A stretch of DNA of 64,000 nt, from NCBI GenBank assembly GCA_025330725.1, contig JAIWND010000009.1, positions 806,001 to 870,000 on the forward strand. The letters are read 5' to 3'. Below the pieces are notes generated by a model. That model was given only the letters and a program-made list of their open reading frames with translations. It ran no database searches and was not told the origin of the DNA. The DNA is from Chlamydoabsidia padenii. Its lineage: Eukaryota; Mucoromycota; Mucoromycetes; Mucorales; Cunninghamellaceae. Made by a program: the position numbers and the translations under genes. Below, in pieces: positions 10,792 to 23,498 of this stretch; position 1 is the first letter of the stretch, and each line of letters begins with the position of its first letter.

Positions 10792-12870
10792 ATGTCTGAT
10801 CGAAAGCACGTTGACTTTAACTCTATTCACAATGGACTCAAAACTGATACTGGGCGCTTCCGAATAGCCTCAAGTGGTATTGGATGGAAAGGTGCTGGTG
10901 GTGATCCCATTGTTCTTGCTTCGACCGATTTACGCAAATTCACTTGGATCCGGGTGGCTCGTGGATATCAACTACGGGTCTTACTCAAAGATAATCAAGT
11001 ACTGAAATTCGATGGCTTCCGCTCAGAGGTAAATATGATAAAAGAAGAATACTGACCAAAAGAAAAAGTACGACAATGTATGCGTTAATAACCTATTCAC
11101 TTTACAACTTCTTTTTCTTTATAGGATGCTGACGCTGTAAAGGATGCTCTTAGAGCTTACTACAAGAAGGATTTGGAATTGAAGGAACCTAGTGTGAAAG
11201 GATGGAATTGGGGCAAAACTGACTTCCAAGGCAAGTCATGACGAAAACAAAAAAACAATAAAAAAAAAAGGAATTGGATTAAACGATGGTCATGAACTAA
11301 CATACGATTCTTCCACTTTATAGGGTCCACCTTGATGTTTAATGTCTCGAACAAACCACTCTTTGAATTACCATTAGCACAAGCGATCGGTGCAAACAAG
11401 GCGGGCAAGAACGAAGTCTCTATCAACTTTGTCGATCCTGGACAACCTGCACCCGAAGGTGTTAACCCTAAAGAAGTCGACGAATTGATGGATGTGACCT
11501 TTTATATCCCTGGTACAGTAACAACAAAGGATAACAACAATAGCGACAACAATAGCTCGGATGTGGATGATGCTGATGATGAAGAAGTCAATGCCGATGC
11601 TGTGTTTTACGATACCGTTAAATCCAAGTTGGAATTCAGCCAGATGACGACGGAAAACATTGTCCAATTCCAAGAAGTACTTTGTCTCACTCCTCGGTAA
11701 GTATCCACTCTCTTCCTTACTTTTTACGAATCACTCATACTAATCTTCTTGAATATATATAGTGGTCGCTACAATATCGATATGTATCAAGACTTTTTGC
11801 GTTTACGTGGTAAAACTTATGATTACAAGATCCTCTACTCCAATATCATCAAGCTGTTTTTGCTACTCAAACCTGATGATGTCCATGTATTGTTTGTGGT
11901 AAGTTTTGAAATCAAGACTTTGTTTATTTCCTATTATTATTATTATTTTTTGTTACTAATAATCTTATCTCTGTATGCTAGATGGGTTTGGATCCTCCTT
12001 TACGACAAGGTCAAACGAAATATCCATTCCTGGTATTCCAATTTGTACGCGAAGACGAAATTGATGTGGATTTGAATCTTGATGATACCAAATTGGATGA
12101 AAAGTATGAAAACAAGCTACAAAAACACTATGAAGCTCCAACCTACGAAGTTGTCAGTACCATTTTCCGTGCTTTGACTGGTCGAAAGGTGACTGTACCT
12201 GGTACTTATAGAAGGTATACCTCCAAAAAATCATGTCAACCCATATCTAATATTCTTTTTTATATTCACCATATACTAGTCATCATGGTGCTCACGCTTT
12301 GAAATGCTCTATGAAGGCGAATGAAGGCTACTTGTACCCACTAGAAAAAAGCTTCTTGTTTATTCCCAAACCAACAACATTCATCCCTTTTAACGAAATC
12401 GGTGTGGTCAACTTTACTCGAGTGGGAACTCAATCTGGTGGCAGCTCTCGTACATTCGACATGAAATTCCACATGAAGAGTGGTAGCGACATTCAATTCT
12501 CCAGCATCAACCGGGAAGAATACTCTAGTTTGGAAGACTTTTTACGGCAAAAGAACATCAAGGTCAAGAGCGAAAACGTCCAAGAAACTGTCATGTCTTA
12601 TGTTGAAATCGACGAGGATGATGATATGGGTGAAGGTCGGGCGTCGAAACGTAGTCGAGTGGATGCTGGCAACACATTGGATGATGATGAAGATGAAGAA
12701 AGTCGTAAGTGAAAACGGAAAAACTTGGATCAACACTATTGTACTCACTCCTCTTTTTAAAATCCATAGCTGACGAAGACTTTGCTCCTAATGAAAGCGG
12801 AAGTGATGTTGCCGAGGAATACGATTCGGATGTACAAGGATCCTCGGATGGTGGCTCGGATGATGATTAA
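10792..12870 (+). CDS. POB3: FACT complex subunit Pob3 (SSRP1 family, fungal type without HMG box)
   Basis: Seven exons (10792-11028, 11125-11230, 11324-11696, 11763-11898, 11982-12214, 12280-12704, 12770-12870) join in frame to 536 residues. The N-terminal dimerisation/PH part (DFNSIHNGLKTDTGRFRIAS, GWKGAGGDPIVLASTDLRKF) is followed by the SSrecog and middle double-PH region (GRYNIDMYQDFLRLRGKTYD, MGLDPPLRQGQTKYPFLVFQ, KANEGYLYPLEKSFLFIPKP) and an acidic tail (DEDFAPNESGSDVAEEYDSD). Length and the absent HMG box match fungal Pob3, where HMG function is supplied by Nhp6. With Spt16 it forms FACT, the histone chaperone for transcription and replication. The second intron (11231-11323) appears to use a GC donor (AAG/GCAAGT) instead of GT. 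Identity is certain; each junction was checked for phase. Confidence 0.96.
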
Positions 12871-13797
12871 CATAGTGATCATTAATATTGTATATAGGAT
12901 ACCGATAATTGCATTGGTGTCCCTTTTTTTTTATATATATCATTGATTGACTTAATAAATAAACTTTATGCTGTTTTTTTAAACATGTGTTTGAAATGTA
13001 ATTATTGTTTAACTTGATTAAAACAGAATGGATTGTTTATCTTAATGATTTGTTAATGGAGTCAGGACTTGATTGTTGATTAAACAAGCATTTACTAATG
13101 ATCCATTCATCCATGTAGTACAAGGATCAACAGTCCATTGTACCTTGATTACCTAGTGACATAAGCAATCACCGAACGAAAAGGGATCTGTCTGATACCG
13201 CCTAACTTTAAATTCTTCTCTATGACATGTTCGTGATATTGATGATCATATCCAGGAACATGTCTCTCTCTCTCTCTCTCTACTCAACGTGTCACATGTC
13301 GAGTTTTTATTTTTTGCAAACCCCGCCGTTTGACGAGAAACTTGTCGGTTTGGTGCTACAAGGTCCCTTTTTCTTGTTTTTACAAAACAAAACAATAGAA
13401 TAGATACATACGAGTCCTCTAATATGCTAGATTATGTTTACTATGACTAGTAATCAAGTTTAATTATCGCAAATAGTGGGTCAACATCCAATAGAGGTCA
13501 TTAAGGAACAATCAAACAATGTACAGGATGGTAATCCACTTTGTATTTTTTTTTTTTCTGTTTTGAAAAGTGTATATATTGGATCTTATAGAACATTATT
13601 TTATCAAATGATCTGTGTAAATGAATAAAGGAACACCTCTCAAGAGAACTTCTTCCAAAAGCGGGATTTAAAAATTCAAATAAAAAAGGGCTTTTCGAAA
13701 AAAATCAAGTTCTTTGCCTTCTCTTTCCTTTATTTTTCCCTCATCCCCCCCCCCACACAACACTCTTTTTTTATTTATAAATACCAATTATATATCA
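12871..13797. other. Intergenic region and chitinase promoter
   Basis: About 0.9 kb of AT-rich DNA: POB3 3' end with AATAAA near 12955, a CT microsatellite at 13262-13282, and upstream of the chitinase a GCGGGATTTAAA motif (13661) and a T/C-rich leader with a C run near 13747. An in-frame ATG at 13714 exists but would add a non-signal extension. No separate gene seen. Confidence 0.6.
13661..13680 (+). promoter_or_regulatory. GCGGGATTTRAA motif upstream of chitinase
   Basis: GCGGGATTTAAAAATTCAAA begins about 137 bp before the chosen chitinase ATG and matches the recurring element. Confidence 0.45.
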
Positions 13798-15584
13798 ATG
13801 GTTTATATACTACAACCTTCTCTTTGTGTGGTGGCAATCACTGTGCTTATTGGTGGTACATCTCTTTTACAGGTCCAAGCGGCTGATATTCCCGCCAACG
13901 CGGTTGCTCAATATTGGGGCCAGGTAACTTGCTACATTTTTTAGTTGATCTTTTATCCTCCAACTGTTTTTTTTTCTTCTTCTTTTTTTATATATAGAAT
14001 TCGGCTGAATCTGATGGTTCTGGGACACAAAAGAACTTGGCTAGTTATTGTGATGACAGCACTGATATTCTTGTCCTCAGTTTCCTTTGTGAATTCAATT
14101 TGGGTGGTCTTCCTGTCCTCGACTTTGCTGGTGCATGTACAACTAAATTTGATGGTACAAAGTTGCTACATTGTCCTTCTATTGCCAAAGGTAATGAGAA
14201 GGAAAGAAAAGAAACCCCCTCATTGTTTTAAAATATGCTCATCCATTTATATGTAGATATCAAGACTTGTCAATCCAGAGGCAAAAAAATCCTTCTCTCT
14301 CTTGGTGGTGCATCTGGCTCATATGGCTTTGACTCGGATGACGAAGCTACCGACTTTGCTCAAACTCTCTATGACATGTTTGGAGGTGGTGATCACAAAT
14401 ACCGTCCCTTTGACGATGCGGTGATTGATGGGTTCGATTTTGATATTGAAGGTGGCGGATCAACGGGTTATGCAACACTTTCCAAGGCTTTGAAATCTTT
14501 ATCTGGTGGTGATCTCTTGATTACCGGTGCTCCTCAATGTCCATTTCCGGATGCCATGCTCAATAATGCCTTGAACAATGGGATGTTCGATGCTGTCTTT
14601 GTCCAATTCTACAACAACTTTTGCAGTGCTTCTGGTAGCAACTTTAACTTTGATAGGTGGGATAAATGGGCTACGACTGATTCCAAGAACAAGGATGTCA
14701 AGGTCTTTTTTGGTTTACCCGGGTCTTCTTCCGCTGCTGGCAGTGGCTATATTCCTTTTGGTCAAATCAAGAAAATCGTGGCGGATATCAAACAGTATGA
14801 TAGCTATGGTGGTGTCATGTTTTGGGGTAAAGCCAAAAAAAGTGGGGGGGAGGAGGGAAGATGATATCGTTTTAATTGATGGGGTTTCTTTTTTATTTTA
14901 TTTTTTTATGATATAGATGCTTCACAATCTTATGGAAACACTGATGTATCTCCGAATTTAGCATCGGCGGTAGGCGATCTGGTTCATGGTGGATCGAATG
15001 ACGATGCCACTCCATCTGCTCCTGCCATCATACCTGATCCCTCGCGTACCACCAGCGCATTAATCACCATACCACGCACATTGCCTCTCACCACATCAGA
15101 TCAAACAAGCTGCATCAACAATCAATGGGCTTGTGTAGGGAGCTCATTCGCCACTTGTGAAAACCAACAATGGGTCATCCAACCATGTGCCCTTGGACTC
15201 TATTGTCATTCTACCACGGACGGGTCCAGTGTATATTGTGCACCTAACAATACACTCAGTCTGACACCCAACCATCATCGCGTCCATGCTCAGTTCTCGG
15301 TCACCAATACTACTAGAACGTTTTGGTCGGCATTGATTAATGCTCGCCGTACCGATCTCAGACCTTTTGGATCCCATGTCGTGCTCGGTTTCAACTTGGC
15401 CCCTCATCTCACCGTGGTCTCGGTCGAACATGGTCAATTCCATCAGGTAGGCAATAAAGTGACACTGCAAATCAGAAATCCGCATCGTAAATCTATGCAT
15501 CTGGTGGTTACTATCAAGGGGGTAATGAATCATGGTGGCGTCTTTGTCGCGCCTTCTTCCACAAGCATCAAGTTTCAGTCTTGA
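13798..15584 (+). CDS. Secreted class III chitinase (GH18) with CBM19
   Basis: Four exons (13798-13923, 13998-14190, 14257-14826, 14917-15584) give 518 residues. I use the Met at 13798 because it starts a clear signal peptide (VYILQPSLCVVAITVLIGGT... ending VQA), unlike the in-frame upstream Met at 13714. The GH18 barrel begins AVAQYWGQNSAESDG and holds the SLGGASGSYGF strand and the catalytic DGFDFDIE motif (Glu about residue 171). After a Thr/Ser/Pro linker comes a CBM19 chitin-binding module (about 360-415: CINNQWACVGSSFATCENQQ, QPCALGLYCHSTTDGSS), as in yeast Cts1 and Rhizopus chitinases. A further C-terminal beta-rich domain of about 100 residues (VHAQFSVTNTTRTFWSALI) is not assigned. 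The enzyme hydrolyses chitin, likely for cell-wall remodelling or hyphal separation; no GPI signal is seen. Confidence 0.95.
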
Positions 15585-16204
15585 ATTATCTGGTGGTGTC
15601 CCTCTTTTTAGTTTAGTTTAGGATATCTTGTAGACATACTTTTTTTTTTTTTATGCTATGTATCCCATCATTATATTTTATTATCTTGACAATAAAAATC
15701 ATTTTGCCTCTTTGTTATATAATCACCACATCAAGGACATTATCACGACTAAAACGGCGGCATTTCAATATTTCAGGGGTGAAATGTGTTCATGCGGCAC
15801 AACTCTTTTTTTTTTTTCAAGTAACACAAACCCATTCATGCTAACTAATAAGTCATTCATTCATTCATACATATAAACCCAACAGTTGTTTTTTATTAGT
15901 TTAATCAATAGGTGTAAAAGTCAAGTTTTTAACAGAGGAAGTATAAAACAGATATATTTAATTAATAATAGATAGCTAGAGTTAGGTGTGTGTGGGTGGG
16001 TGTGGAGGGGGGAGAGGGATATAAACATGCGATTCAACTATTGAAAGTTGTAGTGGATTGTGATTTTTTTTTTGTAAAGGTCAAAACTATTTTGTATAAA
16101 ACATAAAGGTGTCGATAACACACGACAAAAATAAAAATATAATATAATACAAATGAAGAGGGGTTCCAAAGATACATGAGGCGGGTGATGATCCATAGCT
16201 GCAA
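15585..16204. other. Convergent intergenic region
   Basis: About 600 bp between the chitinase and EPL1 stop codons. It holds T runs, an AATAAA-like site near 15692, ATTC repeats near 15855-15875 and a GGTGTGTGTGGGTGGG tract near 15985. No gene supported. Confidence 0.6.
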
Positions 16205-18634
16205 TCATGATGTTGATAGTACTGGGCTGTTTTCTATTGATAGTGAATCCAATAGAGTTGGTTGAGTGACCGTATTACAATACAAAAGCAACATTGATAA
16301 TGATGAGAAGGATAATCATCACTTACCATTAGTGGTGGTGCTGGTTGGTGAATACATATCGTTCCCTGCACCATACCCTGATGTTTGTTGTGAAAAGTTA
16401 CGATTATTCACATTGTGCTGTTTCAAACTTCTTGGCGGTGAAGAGATAGGTGGTGATGGTAGGGCATTGTTTGCCGAGTTTGGCGTGGAGGATGGTGATG
16501 ATGACAAGGATGTATTTCCATTCGCATTTTGTAAGGCTACACGCTGTGGCTGCTGTTGTGGCTGTTGATCTTGAGGTTTCTGTTGTTGTGTCCCTCTACC
16601 ATTTAGTAGCGCATTGTTGAATGGTTGCATAGATGGAATCGTAATGAGGTTTCGCAGATCAGGTTCATTCAAGATACGAGTTCGATATTGGAGGTATCTA
16701 AAAGTAGACAACAAGTCAGTAAGAATATACATGATCAATAGGATAAAAGGGGCCAATAGTACTTACGTGTCATCCATCACATTCAATTCATGATCAGAGT
16801 CATCCTTTTCAGAATCAAAGTCGTAAGAGATGGGAAGTTTGCTGATTTTACCACCTGTAGCCAACGATGATGTAGATGGTGTTCTTGGTCGGAATCCAAC
16901 TCTGTCGATAAAGATCCTGCCCCCTCTACCCACACGTCTTCGGTACCGTGGTCCAGAAGCTGATGATGTTGATTGCCGTCGGCTAGTGGTGCTGTTGTTT
17001 GTGGGCGATGATAAAGATAATTGTTGGAAGAACATGTTTGGTAAGGAGTCTGGAAATGGTTGGTAAGGACACTATTTATAAAAGGAAGAGGTAAAGCGTT
17101 TGTATGAGTAATGCTGTTATATAAACAATCATCTTTTTTTTTTCTTCTTACTTACTTCTGTGATATCTTCATACTGAGCATCCCGTTCCCGTTTGCGCAA
17201 TAGTTCGATTTCCATTTGTATTTGTAAGGGTGTCTTCTCCAGTTTATCAATGGCATCACGTTTAAGACGAGACAGAGGGATCTTGATTGTCGTTCTAAAT
17301 AAAGAAAAAAAAAAAGAGAGAGAGAGAGTTGGTTAAATCATAATACATTACCAAACATTTCATTGATACTTACCCAGACGAGCCACCTGATTCAGAGGAT
17401 ATTTTGCGCTTCTTCTTCGATGATAAGATTTGGTTGAGCTCTTCATCGTCCTTGATATCCAGAGCACGTTGATATTCGCGGGCACGACAAACCTTTTCAA
17501 AGACAGCATGTTCCATGACCAAGCCTTCTTTTCGTAATTTTTCCCTGCGCAAGACCATTTCCAACAAGTTGCGAGCCATTTCCATTTCTGATCGTAGTTT
17601 GCGAAGGCGTTCGAGTGATTGTTGATCAGTGCGTCGTGTTTTCCGTACAGGCTTAGTTTCACGTCGTCTAAAGCATACATAGGGGTCGATTTCACTCTTG
17701 ATGATGTCTTCATACACCAAGACAGGGATGATTGATTTGCCACCACGTTTGATGCGCCGTTCTTTCCAATGTTCGTAAAGTTGAGGTGCTGATGACCAAG
17801 TGTGGATGAATGAGTGATTTGGTACCAATAACAGAAAGTCTTCGTATTCAGGAATATGGGACACATCCTAATGAGAATATTAAAAAGTAGAGTTAGTACA
17901 AGATATATATCCAATTCCTTCCCCCTTTTTTTTGTTACAGTGGTTACTTACAAGATGAAGGTGAGGAAGTTGTTGGTTAGTGATTGATTCGAATTCCCAC
18001 ATGAGTTTTTCAAAGTCATCTTCAGATAAGGATAATGTTGCACGATGTTTCTTCAAATAGGCGTCATCTTCTTCGTCCATTACATAAGGGCATCCAGTAG
18101 TATCCTCCACAGTTGACGAGAAGCGAATTAATGTTGTTGGTTCCTTGTGTTTCTTTTTATAGAGCTTGGTGAATTCCTTTTGGTCGATAACATTGGAAGC
18201 ATCTGGTGTAGGGATATATGTTTGTACTTGTGCACCAGTAGTCACCGCCGCCTGGGCTGCAGATATCGCTGCCTGCAAATCATGCTATAATAAATCAAAA
18301 AGGGTTAGTAAATGATTTATCCATAAAAGGTATCCCAGTTCCAACCCCCATAGTCAGTCGTCATCATCTCCATCATCATCATCATCATCACCATCACAAT
18401 GATAGATCGTTGACTAGAGCATGTCATTCTGTTTCCCCAACCTTCATCTTTTACACTACTTACTTCTTCTTCTTCTTCTTTTTCTACACCAGTTTCAATT
18501 TGAGGCACAGCACGTTTGATAAAATTGGCAGGACCTACCAAGTCAGGGAGTTGAGATTCTTTGTAGATTGGCAGACGGTGCTTGGGCGAGAGCTTCTTCT
18601 CACGGAATCTTGACACCATGCTACCGTTATTCAT
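16205..18634 (-). CDS. EPL1: Enhancer of polycomb-like protein Epl1 (NuA4 subunit)
   Basis: Seven exons (18634-18464, 18284-17952, 17867-17374, 17294-17156, 17071-16767, 16697-16327, 16233-16205) join in frame to 613 residues. The N-terminus MVSRFREKKLSPKHRLPIY is the family signature. The EPcA core follows: TYIPTPDASNVIDQ, YVMDEEDDAYLKKHRATLSL, FEKLMWEFESIT and PYVCFRRRETKPVRKTRRTD. A coiled, charged helix (LERLRKLRSEMEMARNLLEM) and a basic KKKRK stretch come next. The last third is Ser/Gln/Pro-rich low complexity. Epl1 is the platform of the NuA4 and Piccolo histone acetyltransferase complexes, joining Esa1, Yng2 and Eaf6 to nucleosomes. The last coding exon is only 29 nt (ENSPVLSTS), deduced from a TNG/GTAAGT donor and an AATAG acceptor; that end is less certain than the rest. 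Confidence 0.94.
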
Positions 18635-18872
18635 GCTTCAGTGGACAACGATCGGACAAATAATAGGATATGACAATACAAGACAGGCTACAGATAATAA
18701 AAAAAGCGTGACGAGTTAGTGTCTTTCCCCCAAATTAGGTTATTTCTTTGGGTATCCCTATTAACCATTCCCTTTCCATAGCCCCCTTTACTCTACTTAC
18801 GTTTTTGTATTGTGATATGTTTGGATGATGATGATCGATGAGTATGTGTTTTAGGGGAGGAGGATATTTGGT

Positions 18873-18909
<37 letters not shown>

Positions 18910-19082
18910 TTTTGAAAATTTTTTTTGTTTTGGTTCAGTGTTGCGCTGCCACCAACGTCACGCCGCCAATGTCGGACCCTGAAACCAAGCCAATGTGTGT
19001 GAGGAATGCACCATTATGAGGAGTGATAGAATGACCAAGTATGCATGATGCCAATATAAAAGTAAAAAGCCAACCGGATGAT
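18635..19082. other. Intergenic region, EPL1 promoter, poly-T tract
   Basis: Upstream region of EPL1 and downstream region of the next minus-strand gene. The main content is a T run of about 30 bases at 18878-18908. No gene or copy of the GCGGGATTTRAA motif was noticed. Confidence 0.55.
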
Positions 19083-21336
19083 TTAGTTGTCGATAGAATG
19101 TTCTTGGTAGTGCTGATATATATTATGATCCGCCAATGCCTTTTCATCCGACGAGACAGAGATACCATCCAATATGGTGAGGTTGGAGCAGGATTTGATG
19201 AGAACCGCCCTATAAGTAGACCGTCTTTGTTGCCACACCAAGGAAAGTACTTGAATGTATCCAATATCCATTTCGATCCAATCAGTATCTTGCACCTGAG
19301 CAACACATTGGCACACCCGTCGTTTTTTTGAATATGTTGATGGGATTGTTGTAGGGTAGTATTTGTATGACACCGGGTTATCACTATCAATGGTGAAAAG
19401 TCCGTTAGTGATCAATAATAGATAATATGTTTTCATTAGTATTACCGAAGATCCAAATAGCGTAGTTCAGTTAATCGAAGATTCTTGACCAGATCATTCA
19501 CATTTTCGAGGCGATTATTGACTAGTACCAGCTTTTGTAAATGGTGAAGCTTGCGTAAAGGTTTGATGGATACAAGGTAGTTATGACAAAGACAGAGGAC
19601 AGTGAGATTGGGGACTTGTTGAGCAAAATCATGAGGCAGATCTTCCAATTCGACACCACACATTTCCAAGTAGTCCAAAGCCAAAAAATCAGACATGGTA
19701 GGCATCGATTTGATCAAGTTTCCTAAAGAGATAATAAAGAAGATTATAAGTATGAATGTGTTTTATGTTATACATTGGTGTAGATTAAGTCTTACCAGAT
19801 AAAAATACAAATCGTGTTTCAGTGAGAGAGTGAAGAGCCATTTTACTATTATGATATGAAAGATAAAAGAATGAGTATCATGTCAAGGGGTGTATACCCA
19901 TTTTATATACTTACATAGCCTGTCCACCTTGATTACGTATGGATAGTTCATTTAGTTTACAACAAGAATCCGTAAACATAAAGGAAGAGATGTGGTTGTT
20001 ATCCAGAGAGAGACTACGCAAGTCAGGGAAACAAGTACCATCGAATGCAGTCAGTCGATTAAAGTCAAGACCCAGCACCTTGAGATTTGGTAAAGTGTGT
20101 TCCAAATGAATATGTTCTACTTCATTATGTTCTAAAATAAAAGATTCAGTTAGTATTCTTTTCCAAGCTGTTTAATTTACTTACCCAAATGTAAGACTTT
20201 TAGTTGAGCAAGACCTTCAACAGACTCCAGACAGACAATACGATTATATGATACATCCAAAGTTACAAGACTATCACTTTCAAAACAAAAGCACAATCAT
20301 AAAAGAGGAGGGGAGATAATGGATAGATAGGAGAAGAGAAGAAGAAAAAGTTAAAAAACAAAAAAAAAAACCCGACATTTTGAAAAAAGTTAAAAAAAAT
20401 TACGATCGGGGTTTTGGACCAGCAAAATCCAACCTTTTCAGGCGATTACTTCGGAGATTCAATTCGACGAGACTGTGCATGATTGGAAAAGGAGAGCAAC
20501 TGATCACCTTGTTATTTTCAGCATGAATCACTTTCAATCGCTCCAATTGTTCTATACCTTGAAAATGTATTAGGTTAGTATGTATAAAGGGGATGAAAGC
20601 TTATATTTACTTTCTTACCCTTAAATGAACTAACCGAATTGTTGCATATATCCAGGTACTCCAAGTTTTCCAAACTGACAAGTCCATCAATATCAGCAAG
20701 TCTACCCAATAAAACAGAATATTAAAAGTACAGTCGAATGGATCAACACTTTGTGTTCCACTCTATACCTATTCCGGTTGATTTTCAATGTTCGTATTGA
20801 AGTTGGAAGTCCGCTCACTCGATGAAGCAAGTTGTCAGATCTACCGAGCCCAAAGAAGAAGAACAATGAAAATAGAGTTAAAAAAAAAAAGCGTTGAGTT
20901 CATTTAAAGAGACTTACAGGATTAATGTTTTTAGAGATGGCAATACTAAAGCAAGATCGCAGATATCAGAGAGTTTTTGACCATGAAGATCGAGATGACA
21001 GAGTGTGAACCATTCCTTTTGCGGGTGAATAGATAATAGGCTGGTTATAGTATGTTTCAACGCTTGCTCGATTTCATTCTCCCTGCTGAAACCAAATATA
21101 CGTCTGCATTCATTAACTAAAAGTGATGAAGGCCTTGTTACTTCTGATGACGATGAGTCCGTTGAAGATGATGACTCATCTGTGGTCTGGGGATCATGAA
21201 ATAGGAGAGGATCAATCAGATTTCTAATGTTCTTTAATACTTTCATTACAAAAGATGGTAATATGCATTTAGAAAAGAAATTCAAGAAGAAGGAAAAAAG
21301 ATTGCTACATAATGATTTTAATTTGGGGGCGCCCAT
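19083..21336 (-). CDS. Leucine-rich-repeat scaffold, Cdc11/Nud1-like (septation/mitotic exit network)
   Basis: Spliced minus-strand gene of about ten exons. The N-terminus MGAPKLKSLCSNLFSF is followed by a Ser-rich acidic patch and then continuous LRRs: LCHLDLHGQKLSDI, GLPTSIRTLKINRNR, LEYLDICNNSVSSFKGI, LKVIHAENNKVISC, SLVELNLRSNRL, LKVLGLDFNRLTAFDG, LRSLSLDNNHISSF, LNELSIRNQGG, LTVLCLCHNYLVSI and LRYLDLRDNPVSYKYYP. The C-terminal cap has SCSNLTILDGISVS before TAA. The repeat pattern with GLP.S.RTL, LSIRNQ and the R.NP...YYP cap matches fungal Nud1/Cdc11, spindle-pole-body scaffolds that recruit Sid2/Dbf2-type signalling components. The long N-terminal region of ascomycete Cdc11 is absent. 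Alternative: another SDS22-like LRR protein. The last intron (GTAATACTAATG...GATAG, near 19446-19385) was inferred from frame continuity. Confidence 0.68.
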
Positions 21337-21478
21337 TGTCTTTTATACATGAATGGACCCTCCTGCATATCCGTACTGAAAAGCTTAAAAAGGAGCGGCA
21401 TTTAAATTGCTATAAAGGTCGGTTTCACTATTTTTTTTTTTTTACTCCCCTTTCTTCCCTTTATATTTTTTGACATCA
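21337..21478. promoter_or_regulatory. Compact divergent promoter (Cdc11-like gene / TAH18)
   Basis: Only 142 bp separate two divergent start codons. It contains GCGGCATTTAAAT near 21396, a one-base variant of the recurring GCGGGATTTRAA element, a CTATAAAGG TATA-like word and a T run before the TAH18 ATG. Confidence 0.5.
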
Positions 21479-21743
21479 ATGACTCGAACTTTAACAATAT
21501 TATATGGGTCTGAAACTGGTTGTGCACTCGATGTAGCGGAAACTTTAGGAAGACAAGCCCGGCGTCGACTCTTCAAAGTACGTGTGGTAGCCATGGATGA
21601 TTATGACAAGGTAAATTGTTTACAGACATGGTAAAAAGGCATTTGGATAAACTGACCTTCCTTTAGACGCAACTCACGGAAGAACAACTGATCGTCTTTA
21701 TATGCTCTACTACTGGGCAAGGTGAAGAACCTGCTAATATGAA

Positions 21744-21800
<57 letters not shown>

Positions 21801-22495
21801 AAGGATGGTTTACTGGTATACTCATTTTTTAACTTGTAGAAATTCTGGCGCTTTCTCTTGAAGAAAAGTTTACCTCATAATCTTTTAAACAACATTGACT
21901 GTGCTGTTTTTGGTCTAGGTGACTCATCATACCGCAAGTAAGTATAGTATAATACAAAGGGGGGGGGAAACAATTAACTTGTCCTTTCTTTTAGATTCAA
22001 TTATCCTGCCAAGAAGCTTTATCGACGATTGGAACAACTGGGTGCAAACTTGATACACACACGAGGTGATGGAGATGATCAACACTATCAAGGGTAAGAC
22101 CTACCAACGCCTATGAAACAATACTTGCTTTGAAACTCAACACTTAATTTACACTTTTTGCTAGTCTGGATGGTGCGCTTCTTCCTTGGTTGGTCACACT
22201 GTGGGAAAAAGTCATGGTCAAATATCCGTTGTCTGCTGGTCAAACATGTATTCCCGACAATCAGTTGCTTCCTCCAAGCTTCCGGGTCACTTTTGTGGAC
22301 AATGTATCTAATTCTCAAGCATTACAAGAACCAGTCGACCTTCCAGGTGAATTTGATATGAAGGTGACCAGTAACGAACGTATCACGGCGGAAGATCATT
22401 TCCAGGATGTGAGGCATATTGTGCTGACTAATGAATCACCAGCATTCAGGTAAGAAGAGGACAATGGTAGTGAAGGTCATTAACATTTACAACTT

Positions 22496-22532
<37 letters not shown>

Positions 22533-23460
22533 TAGCCCTGGTGATATTGCAGTGATTACTCCTCAGAATCTTCCAGAAGACGTGGATGCGTTTTTGGAAC
22601 AAATGCATTGGTCTGATCTTGCTAACAAGTACATAGAAATACATCCTAATGATGAAGGTAAAGTAAAAAAATAGGAAAAAAAAAAACTTGTTTGTACTGA
22701 CTTTCTTCTTATACTCTTCTCATATATATAGACAAGCATCTCCCTCACCAGTGGCCCCAAGCGATGATTTTCCGTGATCTATTTGTTAAATATTTGGATG
22801 TATTTGGTGTACCACGTCGATCCTTTTTTGAAATGCTCTCTTACTTTACAACTAACGAAGATCACGTGGAACGTCTACAAGAATTCATCTCACCCGAAGG
22901 ACAGGTAAAATAAAAATATGAACATGAAAGAGTAGATAATAGTCAAACCAGTTAGAGGATGTTTGATATACTAATCTTATTTTGTCTTTGATCATTTTTT
23001 AGGATGATATGTGGAAATACTGCCAGCGCCCAAGACGCACAATTGCCGAAGTGTTATTCGATTTTACACCTGTGAATATACCATTCGATTACATTCTGGA
23101 TCTGTTTCCTCCTATGCATCCTCGGTCCTTCTCCATTGCATCAAGTCTCAAGGTAAGTCCCATTGACAGGATAACGTTTGTGGTGCATGATTGTATTAAC
23201 CTTTGGGGGTATTTATAATAGGCTCATCCTCAAACGATGGAACTTTGCATTGGGATCGTCAAGTACAAAACAATACTTAGGAAGATTCGACGTGGGGTAT
23301 TGACGAAATGGATATCAACGTTGCAACCAGGTGATATAATAAAACGTGTCCGCGTTGTAAGTGGTACAATGAATTTGCCACCGGCTGAACTTCCTTTGAT
23401 TGCCATTGGTCCAGGTAAGCTATAATTAATACATATATAATCATCTTTTGGCTAATGGTT

Positions 23461-23498
<38 letters not shown>

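Noticed and set aside
13714..13797. Earlier in-frame start for the chitinase
   Set aside because: Would place 28 non-signal residues before a clear signal peptide.
16266..17066. Plus-strand frames over EPL1
   Set aside because: Antisense shadows of Gln/Ser/Pro-rich exons.
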